From positions 62,001 through 126,000 of the forward strand of contig NZ_CALUTC010000004.1 in assembly GCF_944323605.1 (NCBI RefSeq): a stretch of DNA of 64,000 nt, written 5' to 3'. Positions 19,472-27,847 of this stretch are shown here, piece after piece (positions within the stretch are counted from its first letter, which is position 1; every line of letters begins with the position of its first letter). Under the pieces are notes generated by a model, which did not search any database, was not told where the DNA came from, and worked only from the letters and a program-made list of their open reading frames with translations. This stretch comes from an uncultured Campylobacter sp. GTDB taxonomy: Bacteria > Campylobacterota > Campylobacteria > Campylobacterales > Campylobacteraceae. Position numbers and translations under genes: made by a program.

Positions 19472-19497
19472 AATTTGGTATCTAGCGATACCAAATT
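19472..19497 (-). terminator. Terminator of rpsO
   Basis: Arms AATTTGGTATC (19472-19482 region) and GATACCAAATT (19487-19497) form an 11-bp stem with loop TAGC, followed on the minus strand by TTTAAACTATTTTTA. The stem overlaps the rpsO stop codon. Confidence 0.7.
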
Positions 19498-19768
19498 ATT
19501 TATCTCTTAGATTTAAATCGTTTATTAGCTTGCTGTATTTTGCATAGTCTTTTTTCTTTAGGTAATTTAAAAGTCTTTTTCTTTTTCCTACCATTTTTAA
19601 AAGACCTAAACGAGAAGAAAAATCTTTCTTAAATATCTTTAAATGCTCTGTTAGCTCGGCAATTCTAGCACTAAGTAGAGCAACTTGCACTTCAGTAGAA
19701 CCTGTGTCATTTTCTTTTCTAGCAAATTTAGAAATAATTTGCGACTTTTTAGCCGAATCCAAAGCCAT
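19496..19768 (-). CDS. rpsO: 30S ribosomal protein S15
   Basis: A 90-residue protein with the S15 pattern: [47 protein letters not shown]. It binds the central domain of 16S rRNA early in 30S assembly. A strong AGGAGG lies just before the ATG. In C. jejuni rpsO stands beside the Rrf2/flhA genes; here it is 12 kb away, one of several rearrangements. Confidence 0.98.
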   Translation of the reverse strand: MALDSAKKSQIISKFARKENDTGSTEVQVALLSARIAELTEHLKIFKKDFSSRLGLLKMVGKRKRLLNYLKKKDYAKYSKLINDLNLRDK

Positions 19769-19837
19769 TTTGACCTCCTGATTGGTATATTTTTAAAAGC
19801 AAAATTATAACAAAACAATCAAAAACAAAGCTTAATT

Positions 19838-20716
19838 TTACCCATTTTTTCTTATTTTACATATAAAAAAACTTTGTGCGAAGTCATTTCCTATTATTCT
19901 TCTTGCTAATGAATTTTCGCCTATAATAGCTTTTTTGCTTTCTAAGATATCTAAATCAAGATTTAAAATTTCTATTTTAAATTTAGAATTTAAAGCATTT
20001 TCTATAACTTCTTCATTTTCTTCTTTTGTAAAAGTGCATGTGCTATATATTAATTCCCCATTTATTTTAAGAGCATTTAATGCCGAGTGTAAAAGTTTTT
20101 TTTGAAGTTTGGCTATATTTTTTATATCTTTTTTATTTCTTTTTATGCTAAAACCAAGTTTTGAAAAGCTCGAACAAGGTGCGTCAAGTAAAATTTTATC
20201 AAATTTTAAAGGGCAAATTTTTCCTATGCTTAGTGCATTTTTGCAAAAAATTCTTGCGTTTTTAACACCATAATTTTGTAAATTATTTTTAAGTTTAAAA
20301 AATCTATCTTTACTAAGTTCTACACAGGATAAATACCCTTCATTATCCATAAAATTTGCTAGATTTATACTTTTTCCACCCGGAGCTGCACACATATCTA
20401 GCACAGTATCGTTTTTACTAACATTTAAATTTTTAGCACAAAGATAAGAGGAAAAATTTTGTATATAAAAAAGCCCTTGTTTAAAAGCTACGCTTTGACT
20501 AGCTTTGCTTTTTTCATCTATCTCGTAGCAGTATTTATCTAGTTTTTTAAATTTTATATTTTCTTTTTTAAAAATATCCTCAAGCTCCTTATTAGAGCAT
20601 TTTATTTTATTTAAAAAAACACAAGCTTTTTTGTCATTTTTTAAAGATGATTTTATTTTTTCAAGTTCATCTACTGTGTAAATATTTTTTAGTTCATTTT
20701 CTAAATCATAAAGCAT
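19838..20716 (-). CDS. RsmB/NOP-family RNA cytosine-5 methyltransferase
   Basis: A 292-residue protein with SAM-binding motif [10 protein letters not shown], the motif IV cysteine [10 protein letters not shown] and the catalytic motif VI cysteine YSTCTF, followed by EENEEVI. Both cysteines of the two-Cys mechanism are present. It should methylate C5 of a cytosine in 16S rRNA (or another RNA). The N-terminal RNA-binding part is shorter than in E. coli RsmB. The gene overlaps the ruvX end by 11 bases and closes the dprA operon. Confidence 0.85.
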   Translation of the reverse strand: MLYDLENELKNIYTVDELEKIKSSLKNDKKACVFLNKIKCSNKELEDIFKKENIKFKKLDKYCYEIDEKSKASQSVAFKQGLFYIQNFSSYLCAKNLNVSKNDTVLDMCAAPGGKSINLANFMDNEGYLSCVELSKDRFFKLKNNLQNYGVKNARIFCKNALSIGKICPLKFDKILLDAPCSSFSKLGFSIKRNKKDIKNIAKLQKKLLHSALNALKINGELIYSTCTFTKEENEEVIENALNSKFKIEILNLDLDILESKKAIIGENSLARRIIGNDFAQSFFICKIRKNG

Positions 20717-21089
20717 AGTAATCTTTCAAAAGCAAATACGCTGCTAAGGAGTCTGTTTTGCCATCTTTTTTCTTACTTTTTTTTGTTTTAATTTCAGCGG
20801 CTCTTTTGCTACTAAAGCTTTCATCTACAAATTTTATTTCCTCTTTAAAGTCAAGAAGGGATACAAAATGCTTGATTCTTTTTTGCATCTCATCCTCACT
20901 GGAAAATCCTTTTGGCAAACCCACTAGTAGAAGTGAAATTTTGTATTCTTCTAAAATTTTTTTTATTTCTAAACTAGCCTGTTCTCTGTTTTTTCTAAAT
21001 ACGGCATCTAAAGGTATGACAACGCTTTTATTTATGCAAAGTGCTATACCTATGCGTTTTAAACCTATATCAAGTGCTAGAGCGTTCAT
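20706..21089 (-). CDS. ruvX: RuvX/YqgF-family nuclease
   Basis: A 127-residue RNase H-fold protein with N-terminal [14 protein letters not shown], the [10 protein letters not shown] strand-turn and [13 protein letters not shown], matching the YqgF family. YqgF (RuvX) processes pre-16S rRNA and has been described as a Holliday-junction resolvase. ATG at 21089 overlaps the dprA stop in TGATG; an in-frame GTG at 21092 is also possible. The dprA-ruvX-methyltransferase order is the same in C. jejuni. Confidence 0.88.
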   Translation of the reverse strand: MNALALDIGLKRIGIALCINKSVVIPLDAVFRKNREQASLEIKKILEEYKISLLLVGLPKGFSSEDEMQKRIKHFVSLLDFKEEIKFVDESFSSKRAAEIKTKKSKKKDGKTDSLAAYLLLKDYYAL

Positions 21090-21853
21090 CACAAGAGCCT
21101 TACAGTTGTGCCATTTATTTCTATCCTACCAAGAAGCTCATATTCGTAGAGCAAGTTTCCAAATTTGGCAAATATTTTATCCACAGAATTTTCTTTTTTG
21201 CAAAATTCTAAAAAATCATCACTTTCTTTTTCTTTGACACAGGAAAACATTCTTACAAAAGCTGTAAAATCCGTTATAAGCTCTACTTCATTTTTTGCTA
21301 GTAGTAAATTTGTGCCATCACTTTCAAAGATTCTTTGTGGTAAAACAAACAGTCTTTTTTTCATCTCCTTACAAAGTCTAGCACTTTGCATAGAGCCACT
21401 TTTTAAGTCCGCTTGAGCTATGACTACAACATCACTAAGTGCTATTATAAGCCTATTTCTAAGCAAAAAATCATAAGGTTTTGCCTTATAATTTGCCTTA
21501 TTTTCACTTATGGCAAGAGCATTTTCGTATATTTGCTTTATAATTTTTTCATTATTTTTGGGATAAATTTCATCAAGTCCATTTGCAAAAATTCCTATGG
21601 TATTTGGAAATGAAGCTATATGAGCTTGTATATCAACACCTATTGCACCTCCGCTTACTACAACTATACCAGCGTCTTTTAGCATAGAGGCGAGTTTTAA
21701 AACGCAATTTTTCGTATAAGTTGTAGCTCTTCTTGAGCCTATAATTGCGATTTTGGGTTTATAAAGCAAGTCTAAATTTCCCTTAAAATAAAGCTCTTTT
21801 GGCGGATTTTTAAGCTTTAAAAGCTCTTGTGGTATGTTTTTAATTATATCCAT
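21089..21853 (-). CDS. dprA: DNA processing protein DprA
   Basis: A protein of about 254 residues with the Rossmann fold typical of Dpr[47 protein letters not shown], and [26 protein letters not shown]. DprA loads RecA on incoming single-stranded DNA during natural transformation, a regular trait in Campylobacter. The start is either ATG at 21853 or GTG at 21862; neither has a clear ribosome site, and both lie inside the end of the preceding gene, so translation is probably coupled. Confidence 0.93.
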   Translation of the reverse strand: MDIIKNIPQELLKLKNPPKELYFKGNLDLLYKPKIAIIGSRRATTYTKNCVLKLASMLKDAGIVVVSGGAIGVDIQAHIASFPNTIGIFANGLDEIYPKNNEKIIKQIYENALAISENKANYKAKPYDFLLRNRLIIALSDVVVIAQADLKSGSMQSARLCKEMKKRLFVLPQRIFESDGTNLLLAKNEVELITDFTAFVRMFSCVKEKESDDFLEFCKKENSVDKIFAKFGNLLYEYELLGRIEINGTTVRLL

Positions 21854-22907
21854 AAATTTCACTTAAATATACTAATTCTACTTCATCAAGCAAATTTTTA
21901 CTTTGGATTAAAGCTTTGAATGTATTTTTTCTAGGATGACCTATTGCGATTGCAAAACCATTTTTTTTGGCTAAATTTACTGCTTTAGCTATCTGTTTTT
22001 TTATGTAAAAAATTTCATCTTTATTATCTAAAAATATATCTCTTCTTATGTATGTTTGATTAAAATCTTTTACTAAAATTCTTGCCTTACTAGCTCCTGT
22101 TGTAAGAGAATCTACAAAGATGAGTTCAAAGTTGTCAAATGCCTTAAAAAGCTTTATCATAGCTTCTTTATCGCTTGTAAATAAGCTTCCTGTGTGGTTA
22201 TTTACAAATTTCAAATTTTTAAAATCATTTTTTATCTGTGCTATTTTATTATTTATAAATTCTTGCGTGTGGTTTGGTTTTAAGGTTTGTATCTCTTCAT
22301 TTTTAAATTTCAAAGCTGCTAAAGGTAAATGCACCATAAAAAAGTCAAATTCTTTTGCATACTCTTTTGTGTAAGGGTGATTTTTAGAGCTTGGAAAAAA
22401 TGAAGGTATCAGTTTTAATCCGGTATTTTTTAGTGCTTTTACTTGCTCTTTTGAGGACATATCATCTATGATTATGGCTAGTTTTGCGTTAGAATGCTCT
22501 TTTTTTATAAGTTTTTTACTTTCTTTTTTTTCTAAATTTAAAGTTAAATTTATATCAGGTCTATAAAATTCCTTTTTTGTTATGCTAAAATTTATATCTG
22601 GTATTTTTAATTCTTGTGTTTTTTGTCTTATTTTATCTTCTTGTATGTTTGAGCTATGATTTGTTTCAAAATTCATATAAACTTCATCTTCTAAATTCTT
22701 TTCATAATCAGCAAATAAACCTTTTGTAAGCTTTTTGCTTTCATTTTTTTCTTTGATAGTATTTATGCTTTTATTAGTTTCTGTTTTATTGATCTCATTT
22801 TTTTGAATTTCATTATTTTGCGTATTTTCTTTTTTTTCAATAAATATAAATACAAAAATTCCAAGCAAAAACAATATAAAAACTATGATACTTAGTTTTT
22901 TTATCAT
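21840..22907 (-). CDS. Divergent polysaccharide deacetylase family periplasmic protein
   Basis: A 355-residue protein with an N-terminal membrane anchor (residues 5-24), a long charged low-complexity linker rich in Asn, Glu and Lys (about 28-130) and a globular domain starting KLAIIIDDMSS. The II-DD motif, FFMVHLPL, FVNNHTGSLFT and AIAIGHPRKNT identify the divergent polysaccharide deacetylase (YibQ-like) family. Its activity in bacteria is not established. It heads the dprA operon, diverging from the outer-membrane gene at 23014. Confidence 0.8.
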   Translation of the reverse strand: MIKKLSIIVFILFLLGIFVFIFIEKKENTQNNEIQKNEINKTETNKSINTIKEKNESKKLTKGLFADYEKNLEDEVYMNFETNHSSNIQEDKIRQKTQELKIPDINFSITKKEFYRPDINLTLNLEKKESKKLIKKEHSNAKLAIIIDDMSSKEQVKALKNTGLKLIPSFFPSSKNHPYTKEYAKEFDFFMVHLPLAALKFKNEEIQTLKPNHTQEFINNKIAQIKNDFKNLKFVNNHTGSLFTSDKEAMIKLFKAFDNFELIFVDSLTTGASKARILVKDFNQTYIRRDIFLDNKDEIFYIKKQIAKAVNLAKKNGFAIAIGHPRKNTFKALIQSKNLLDEVELVYLSEIYGYN

Positions 22908-22983
22908 AAATTTTTCCCCTAACTAAACTTTAGCAAAACAAAAAGCAAAATGCGTTCCGTTTTTAATATTAACTAGACTATGG

Positions 22984-22989
22984 TAAAAT
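22984..22989 (+). promoter_or_regulatory. -10 box for the outer-membrane barrel gene
   Basis: TAAAAT 25 bases upstream of the ATG, within GGTAAAATTATT. GAAAGG serves as ribosome site. Confidence 0.4.
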
Positions 22990-23013
22990 TATTATTTTTG
23001 AAAGGTTTGTTTT

Positions 23014-23574
23014 ATGAAAAAAATTTTTATAGCATTTTTACTTTATTTTTCATTGTTTAGTTTTGCTAAGGCTGAGGTTGATGGGTTTTATTTTGGTGGA
23101 GGTTTAGGATATGCTTCTGTAAATATAAAGCCTCAAGATGCAAATGGGGATAATTTAAATTTGCATTTCATACTAGGACATAAGCTTTTCTTTAATGAAA
23201 ATATGGGTATTAGAGTTTATGGAAATTTTTTGTATGATTGGATGAATGGACTTCCAAGTCACGCCGGAAATGTTGGCTCGTATTATCATCTGGGTGCAAA
23301 TGTGGATTTTTTATATAATTTTATAAACCGTGGATACACCTCTTATGGGGCATTTGTTGGGCTAAATTTAGGTTTTACTTTTTGGAACACAACAAGCCTT
23401 GATACTTATTTAAATTTTGGTCTAAGAGCAGCTTTTAATGATGCACATTCTTTAGAGCTCGCATTTAGAGTGCCTTTTGAGTATCATACTTTAAATTCAA
23501 GCACTGGCAAAGAGGGAAAACAGGTGTTTAATCCTATGCTAAGGTATGTTTATACTTTTTCTGATTATTATTAA
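23014..23574 (+). CDS. Outer-membrane beta-barrel protein
   Basis: A 186-residue protein with a cleavable signal peptide (residues 1-20, ending SFAKA) and alternating aromatic/glycine strands (FYFGGGLGYASV, GIRVYGNFLYDW, YGAFVGLNLGFTFW, YLNFGLRAAF, FNPMLRYVYTF) that end in a tyrosine. This is the layout of a small eight-stranded opacity/Helicobacter OMP-like barrel in the outer membrane. Role unknown. It is followed by a hairpin that overlaps the next gene. Confidence 0.8.
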   Translation: MKKIFIAFLLYFSLFSFAKAEVDGFYFGGGLGYASVNIKPQDANGDNLNLHFILGHKLFFNENMGIRVYGNFLYDWMNGLPSHAGNVGSYYHLGANVDFLYNFINRGYTSYGAFVGLNLGFTFWNTTSLDTYLNFGLRAAFNDAHSLELAFRVPFEYHTLNSSTGKEGKQVFNPMLRYVYTFSDYY

Positions 23575-23611
23575 AAATATTCTCACAAGAGGTTTTTTGT
23601 GAGATATTTTT
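23573..23611 (+). terminator. Hairpin spanning the start of the CapA-like gene
   Basis: A left arm ending TCTCACAA (23581-23588) and right arm TTGTGAGA (23597-23604) form a stem, lengthened by flanking AAAAATAT/TATTTTT with one bulge, and followed by T-rich sequence. It looks like a terminator for the barrel gene, but the loop holds AGAGG and the right arm holds the GTG start of the next gene. Confidence 0.6.
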
Positions 23612-24654
23612 TACTATTTTTTTTATTTTTGACTTTCACATATTCAAAACAGGATTTAAATTCACTAAGTATTATAATGGCTGGAGATGCCTTGATTCAT
23701 AGCAGAGTTTATAATGATGCACAAATTGTAGAAAAAAATTCAAGCTATGATTTTTCAAAAATGCTAACTCATCTTTCTAAGCTTGTAGCTTCTTACGATT
23801 TAGCCTTTTATAATCAAGAAAGTTTGTTGGGTGGCAAAGAGCTTGGTATAAGCACTTATCCTAATTTTAATTCTCCTAAAGAATTTGGTAAAAATATGAC
23901 AAATATTGGTTTTAATCTCGTATCTTTAGCAAATAATCATAGTTTAGATAAAGGAGAAAAAGGCGTTTTGTCTTCTTTGGATTTTTGGCGACAACAAAAT
24001 TCCACACTTTACGCAGGCTCTTATATCTCAAATGAAGACAAGAATGAAATTAAATTTTTTATGATAGATGGTATTAAAATCGCTTTATTAGCTTATACAT
24101 ACGGAATTAATGGACATAATTTGCCCAGTAATAAGCCCTATTTAGTTTCTTTGATAGATAAAAAAGAGATAGAAAAAGATATAAAAAGGATAAGGAAAAA
24201 GGTTGATTTGCTCTTGGTTTCTATGCATTGGGGAGATGAATATATTTTTAAACCTAATAAAGAGCAAAGAGATTTAGCTAAATTTTTATCATCTTTAGGC
24301 GTTGATGTTATTATAGGCACACATTCTCATTTCATAGCACCTATAGAATTTATAAATGATACTTTGGTTATTTATTCTTTGGGTAATTTGCTTTCAGCAC
24401 AAAATGAGCTTGAAAAAAGAGTAGGGCTTTTGGTCGGGGTTGTATTTGAGAAAAAAGAAGATAAGCCTAAGATAAGGGATTTTGGTTTTGAGCTAAGTTA
24501 CACATATAGGGATAAAAACGATAAAAATTTTAAAATTTATCCATTCAGAGATTTAAATGAAAGCATTTTGACAGGGTATAAAGACATACAAGAAAAATAC
24601 GAAAATATAGTTCTTGACATAAACAAAAGCATAAAAAAACAGCTGCCAAGATAG
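23599..24654 (+). CDS. CapA/PgsA-like metallophosphatase-fold protein
   Basis: A 351-residue protein with a signal peptide (about residues 1-16) and CapA-family motifs: IIMAGDALIHSRVY, LAFYNQESLLGG, GFNLVSLANNHSLDKGEKG, LLVSMHWGDEY, VDVIIGTHSHFI and VIYSLGNLL. The fold is that of metallophosphatases; named members take part in poly-gamma-glutamate capsule synthesis, but many bacterial homologues have unknown substrates. The GTG start at 23599 is supported by AGAGG at 23588-23592, and the mature region starts soon after the signal peptide. Confidence 0.8.
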   Translation: MRYFLLFFLFLTFTYSKQDLNSLSIIMAGDALIHSRVYNDAQIVEKNSSYDFSKMLTHLSKLVASYDLAFYNQESLLGGKELGISTYPNFNSPKEFGKNMTNIGFNLVSLANNHSLDKGEKGVLSSLDFWRQQNSTLYAGSYISNEDKNEIKFFMIDGIKIALLAYTYGINGHNLPSNKPYLVSLIDKKEIEKDIKRIRKKVDLLLVSMHWGDEYIFKPNKEQRDLAKFLSSLGVDVIIGTHSHFIAPIEFINDTLVIYSLGNLLSAQNELEKRVGLLVGVVFEKKEDKPKIRDFGFELSYTYRDKNDKNFKIYPFRDLNESILTGYKDIQEKYENIVLDINKSIKKQLPR

Positions 24655-24658
24655 TTTA

Positions 24659-25657
24659 TCATAGCAACTTTTGTATATATTTTACGCTTTTTATAACACC
24701 TTCTTTTTGCAAGTTTAAAAGTTTTTCTAAAATCTCTTTGCTCACTTCTTGAGGGTAGTAATACTGCATTGCCTTAAGCTCATCAAACAAAGGCTTTTCA
24801 AGCTTAAAAGCTCCTTTAAATTCACTTACACCCCCGCAGCCTAGCTCTCTTTTAAAAGTAGCACAGTAAGGATAGCACTGCTCTATGTTTATCCTTTCTA
24901 AGCCTTGTTTTTTAAGGATTTGAAGGAGGGCTTTTATATTGATATTGCCCTCTCCTAAAGGCACACCGCAAACATAATTTTGCCCATCTTCAGCAAAAAC
25001 TATATGATCCTTTGCGTGTGTGCTTATGATAAACTTAGACATATTTTCACAGGCTTTCACAGGCTCTTCAAAAGCCATCATAGAATTTCCAAAGTCAAAC
25101 AAAAGCCTAACTCTAGGGTGCTTGATAAGAGCTAATAAATCAAGCAAATCTTGCGAACTTTGATACTCGTGATTTTCTATAGCTAGATACAAATCATTTT
25201 CCTCTAAAAGAGGAATTAGCTCCTTTATCTGCTTAGCACTTGCTAAAAACTCCTCCTTATCAAAAGAAGCGTGAATTTTAGAATCATCATACGCTCCCTC
25301 ACTAGCACTTTTTACTTTTTTGCTTTTATCCGTTAGAGGCACATAGCTTCTTATAATTTTTGCATTTAGTGCCTTACAAACCCTAGCTATCTTTTGAAAT
25401 TTAGCAAGCTCAAAGCCTTTTGCGTCTATCTCGCAGTAAAAAGCATACTCATCAAGCTTTTGTCTTAGCTTACTTAAATGCTCCTCCTCATCACTTCCAA
25501 GACAGCCCCAGTTTTCATCAAGCCCGTAATCTTTTATGATGTTTATAATCACTCCATCAAGTCCTAGCTCTTTAGCAAAATCACAAAAGGAAAAGATGTC
25601 CATTTTATGGTTTTGAAACCAAAGATGCATACTTTCTGTTTCTAAGCCTAGTTTCAT
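24659..25657 (-). CDS. Xylose-isomerase-like TIM-barrel protein
   Basis: A 332-residue protein of the AP endonuclease 2/sugar isomerase superfamily. Likely metal ligands sit at the expected strand ends: Glu in LAIENHEY, Asp in LLFDFGNS, His in ISTHAKDH and Glu in NIEQCY. Such enzymes isomerise or epimerise sugars, inositols or hydroxy acids; the substrate is not evident. AAGGAG precedes the ATG, and the MFS gene ends 9 bases upstream, so the two form an operon. Base composition is clearly richer in GC than the flanks, which suggests acquisition. Confidence 0.8.
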   Translation of the reverse strand: MKLGLETESMHLWFQNHKMDIFSFCDFAKELGLDGVIINIIKDYGLDENWGCLGSDEEEHLSKLRQKLDEYAFYCEIDAKGFELAKFQKIARVCKALNAKIIRSYVPLTDKSKKVKSASEGAYDDSKIHASFDKEEFLASAKQIKELIPLLEENDLYLAIENHEYQSSQDLLDLLALIKHPRVRLLFDFGNSMMAFEEPVKACENMSKFIISTHAKDHIVFAEDGQNYVCGVPLGEGNINIKALLQILKKQGLERINIEQCYPYCATFKRELGCGGVSEFKGAFKLEKPLFDELKAMQYYYPQEVSKEILEKLLNLQKEGVIKSVKYIQKLL

Positions 25658-25666
25658 TGTTTCTCC

Positions 25667-26932
25667 TTAAGCTAGCTGTGCTTGTTTGCTTTTAATTCTT
25701 TTTAAAAGATAAGTGCTTACTAAAATTCCACACAGAGCAAAAAAGCCCATTATGCTAAAGACTATCTTATAGCCTAGAATCCCTTCATAAGTATCTATGA
25801 TAAAGCCGTAAAGTGCAAAGCAAAAAAGCTGTGGCGAGTAACCAAAGATGCAGGCTATACTCATAGCCGCACCGCTGATTTCTCTAGGCATTTGTATCTC
25901 ATCAACAGGAGCAAAAAAGGTCGCTCTCATCGTAAAGACTATGGCGGCAAAGCCTAGGGTTAAGCACATACCAAGATAGATATTTAGGCTTTCGTGCGGC
26001 ATAAAAACAAAGATAAGCATAGCAAGAGCAGCCAAAATAAGAGCAAATCTTAAGTATCTAGTTGAGGAGTGAAAGACCTTATCCGCACAATACCCTCCAA
26101 TTGGTCCTCCAACAAGCTTTAGGGTGTATTGATTGATAATGCCATACGCTCCTGCTAAAGCCACAGGCATACCATAAATATCCTTTAAGAAAGGCACAAA
26201 ATAAATAAGTCCGCAGTAAATAGAGTAGATAGTAAAGATAGTTAGAGAAACTATCCAAATTTCAGGCGTTTTAATCGCTTTCATCACGCCTTGCCAAGCG
26301 GCTTTGTTTTTGCTAATTTCATTACCTTTTTCATCTGTGGTATTTATCTTATCATCTTCTAGTAAGAAATATGCCAAAACCCCTGCCACGATAACACAAA
26401 GACTATAAAAGATTATGGCAGCCTTTAATCCTCCAGCACCAGAGCCTAAAAGCACGAAAATTCCTAAAGCTGAAAAGGCAACTATGGTATCAACTACGCC
26501 ACGACCAGCTTCTAAAAAGCCAAAGAGCCTGCCTTGTTGGGTGGAATCTCCAAGCAAACGAATAGCCTTAAGTAAAACAGGCCAATACACCACCTCGCCA
26601 AATAAAGACAAAAGCCCCCAAGCGATTAATATCCCATAAAAGCTAGGAAAAGAAGCGATATAAAAGCCTATAAGTCCAACGCAAATCAAAGAAAATGGTA
26701 TCAAAATCTTTTTTGAAAACCTATCGGCGATGTAGATGGAGGCGAAATTTCCCACCGTTTGCACTATGCCATAGACCGAGAGGGCTAGGCCTATTTGGGT
26801 ATTGCTTAAATTCATAAATTCTTGCATAGGCACATAAAAGGCATCTTTAAGTGAGGAGAGCTTAAAAACCGTGCCTCCACCGATAACTAAAACTATGAAG
26901 GTAAACCACCTAATAGGCTTTGCGGAACTCAT
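25667..26932 (-). CDS. MFS transporter
   Basis: A 421-residue protein with about 12 hydrophobic segments and MFS landmarks: the loop 2-3 motif IADRFSKKILIP near residue 68, a central charged loop (LEDDKINTTDEKGNEISK) and the second-half CADKVFHSS. By context with the TIM-barrel enzyme it probably imports the sugar or organic acid that enzyme acts on. AAAAGGAG precedes the ATG. GC content reaches about 45% in parts (for example 25861-25920), well above the window norm. The palindrome at 26944-26964 lies directly upstream. Confidence 0.85.
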   Translation of the reverse strand: MSSAKPIRWFTFIVLVIGGGTVFKLSSLKDAFYVPMQEFMNLSNTQIGLALSVYGIVQTVGNFASIYIADRFSKKILIPFSLICVGLIGFYIASFPSFYGILIAWGLLSLFGEVVYWPVLLKAIRLLGDSTQQGRLFGFLEAGRGVVDTIVAFSALGIFVLLGSGAGGLKAAIIFYSLCVIVAGVLAYFLLEDDKINTTDEKGNEISKNKAAWQGVMKAIKTPEIWIVSLTIFTIYSIYCGLIYFVPFLKDIYGMPVALAGAYGIINQYTLKLVGGPIGGYCADKVFHSSTRYLRFALILAALAMLIFVFMPHESLNIYLGMCLTLGFAAIVFTMRATFFAPVDEIQMPREISGAAMSIACIFGYSPQLFCFALYGFIIDTYEGILGYKIVFSIMGFFALCGILVSTYLLKRIKSKQAQLA

Positions 26933-26943
26933 TTTTTCTCCTT

Positions 26944-26964
26944 TTGATAATATTTTATTATCAA
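26944..26964 (-). promoter_or_regulatory. Perfect palindrome upstream of the MFS/TIM operon
   Basis: Two 9-base arms, TTGATAATA (26944-26952) and TATTATCAA (26956-26964), flank TTT. The element ends next to the ribosome site of the MFS gene and covers the likely -10, so it is placed like a repressor operator. It resembles a Fur box (TGATAAT inverted repeats) and could equally be the site of a pathway regulator. Confidence 0.6.
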
Positions 26965-27012
26965 TCTTTGCATAGTTTTTAATAAGTTTTTATTAAATTT
27001 TTAGCAAAAATC

Positions 27013-27027
27013 AAAAAAAAAAAAAAA
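27013..27027. repeat. Poly-A tract, 15 A
   Basis: A run of 15 A in the gap between the MFS operon and the GT9 gene. It is noncoding. It is the longest homopolymer I saw and may vary in length. Confidence 0.8.
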
Positions 27028-27234
27028 CAGGTTACGCAAAGTAGCAAATTATTAAATAAGAGCGTAAAAGCTGTATTTTGATGAACTTTTTTGCATTTTT
27101 TATTTTAGGTTTATAAATTAGACAAAATCACAGTTTGTCTATCGCAGCAAAGGCTTTTTTGCAAAAGTTTGCATATGTTTTTCTATACTCTTTTTGCCAA
27201 CAGTCTTGAAGTACGAATTTATCATATAGCAAAG

Positions 27235-27244
27235 CCCCCCCCCC
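27235..27244 (-). repeat. Poly-G tract (G10) in the GT9 gene
   Basis: Ten C on the plus strand encode Gly-Gly-Gly in the C-terminal part of the GT9 protein. At ten G the frame continues for about 33 more residues; eleven G would give a stop within a few codons. Campylobacter uses such tracts as contingency switches. Confidence 0.85.
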
Positions 27245-27840
27245 ATCGCTTGCATAAGAGCCGTTAGCATATCTATTGGCAACCACCTTGCGTATTAGCA
27301 CTAAAGATGGCACTTGCAATATATCGCATACATGAACTTGCCCTGTATCAATTGATATGAGATAATCAAGCTTGGAAGAAAAATAAAACAAAGAAGCGAT
27401 ACTTTCATCATTCACAAAGCTTTTTAAATTTTTGCTTTCATCTATGTTTATTTGCAAGGTATTGTGTTTAAAATTCAAAAGAACGAATAAATATTTAGGA
27501 TAAGTTAAAGCTAGATTTTGTGCTAAATTTATCCACTGTCTTGGCAAAAAGTTATTGCCAACACCTTCTGAGCAATTTGAGAAAGGGTTTATAGCTATGA
27601 TTTTTTCATATTTATTATCTAGTTTATTAAAAAATGCATCGCTTAATTCGCTTTTGTATGGAAGACAGTTTTTTAAGTTTGAAAAATTTATCTTATTTAT
27701 ATTTTGCTCGTAGTGCTTTTCATCTATAGCTTTTACTAATTTCAAATTTATCTCGCTCATATGAAGTTTAGATCTAAAAAATAATCTTGGAGTGTGAAAA
27801 TAAGAAGACGTTACGCTTACAAAATGTGGAAAAACTATAA

Positions 27841-27847
27841 CTTTTTT
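27841..27847 (-). other. A6G slip motif at the GT9 frame break
   Basis: The minus strand reads A-AAA-AAG in the zero frame, followed by TTA and the stop TAG. An AAAGG sits about 8 bases upstream, as the stimulatory Shine-Dalgarno does in E. coli dnaX. A -1 slip joins the two GT9 frames. Confidence 0.5.

Noticed and set aside
27128-27760. The 210-codon frame as a stand-alone gene
   Set aside because: Its upstream frame is open and continues the GT9 sequence from the first frame; the internal ATG has no ribosome site, so it is better read as the second half of a split gene.
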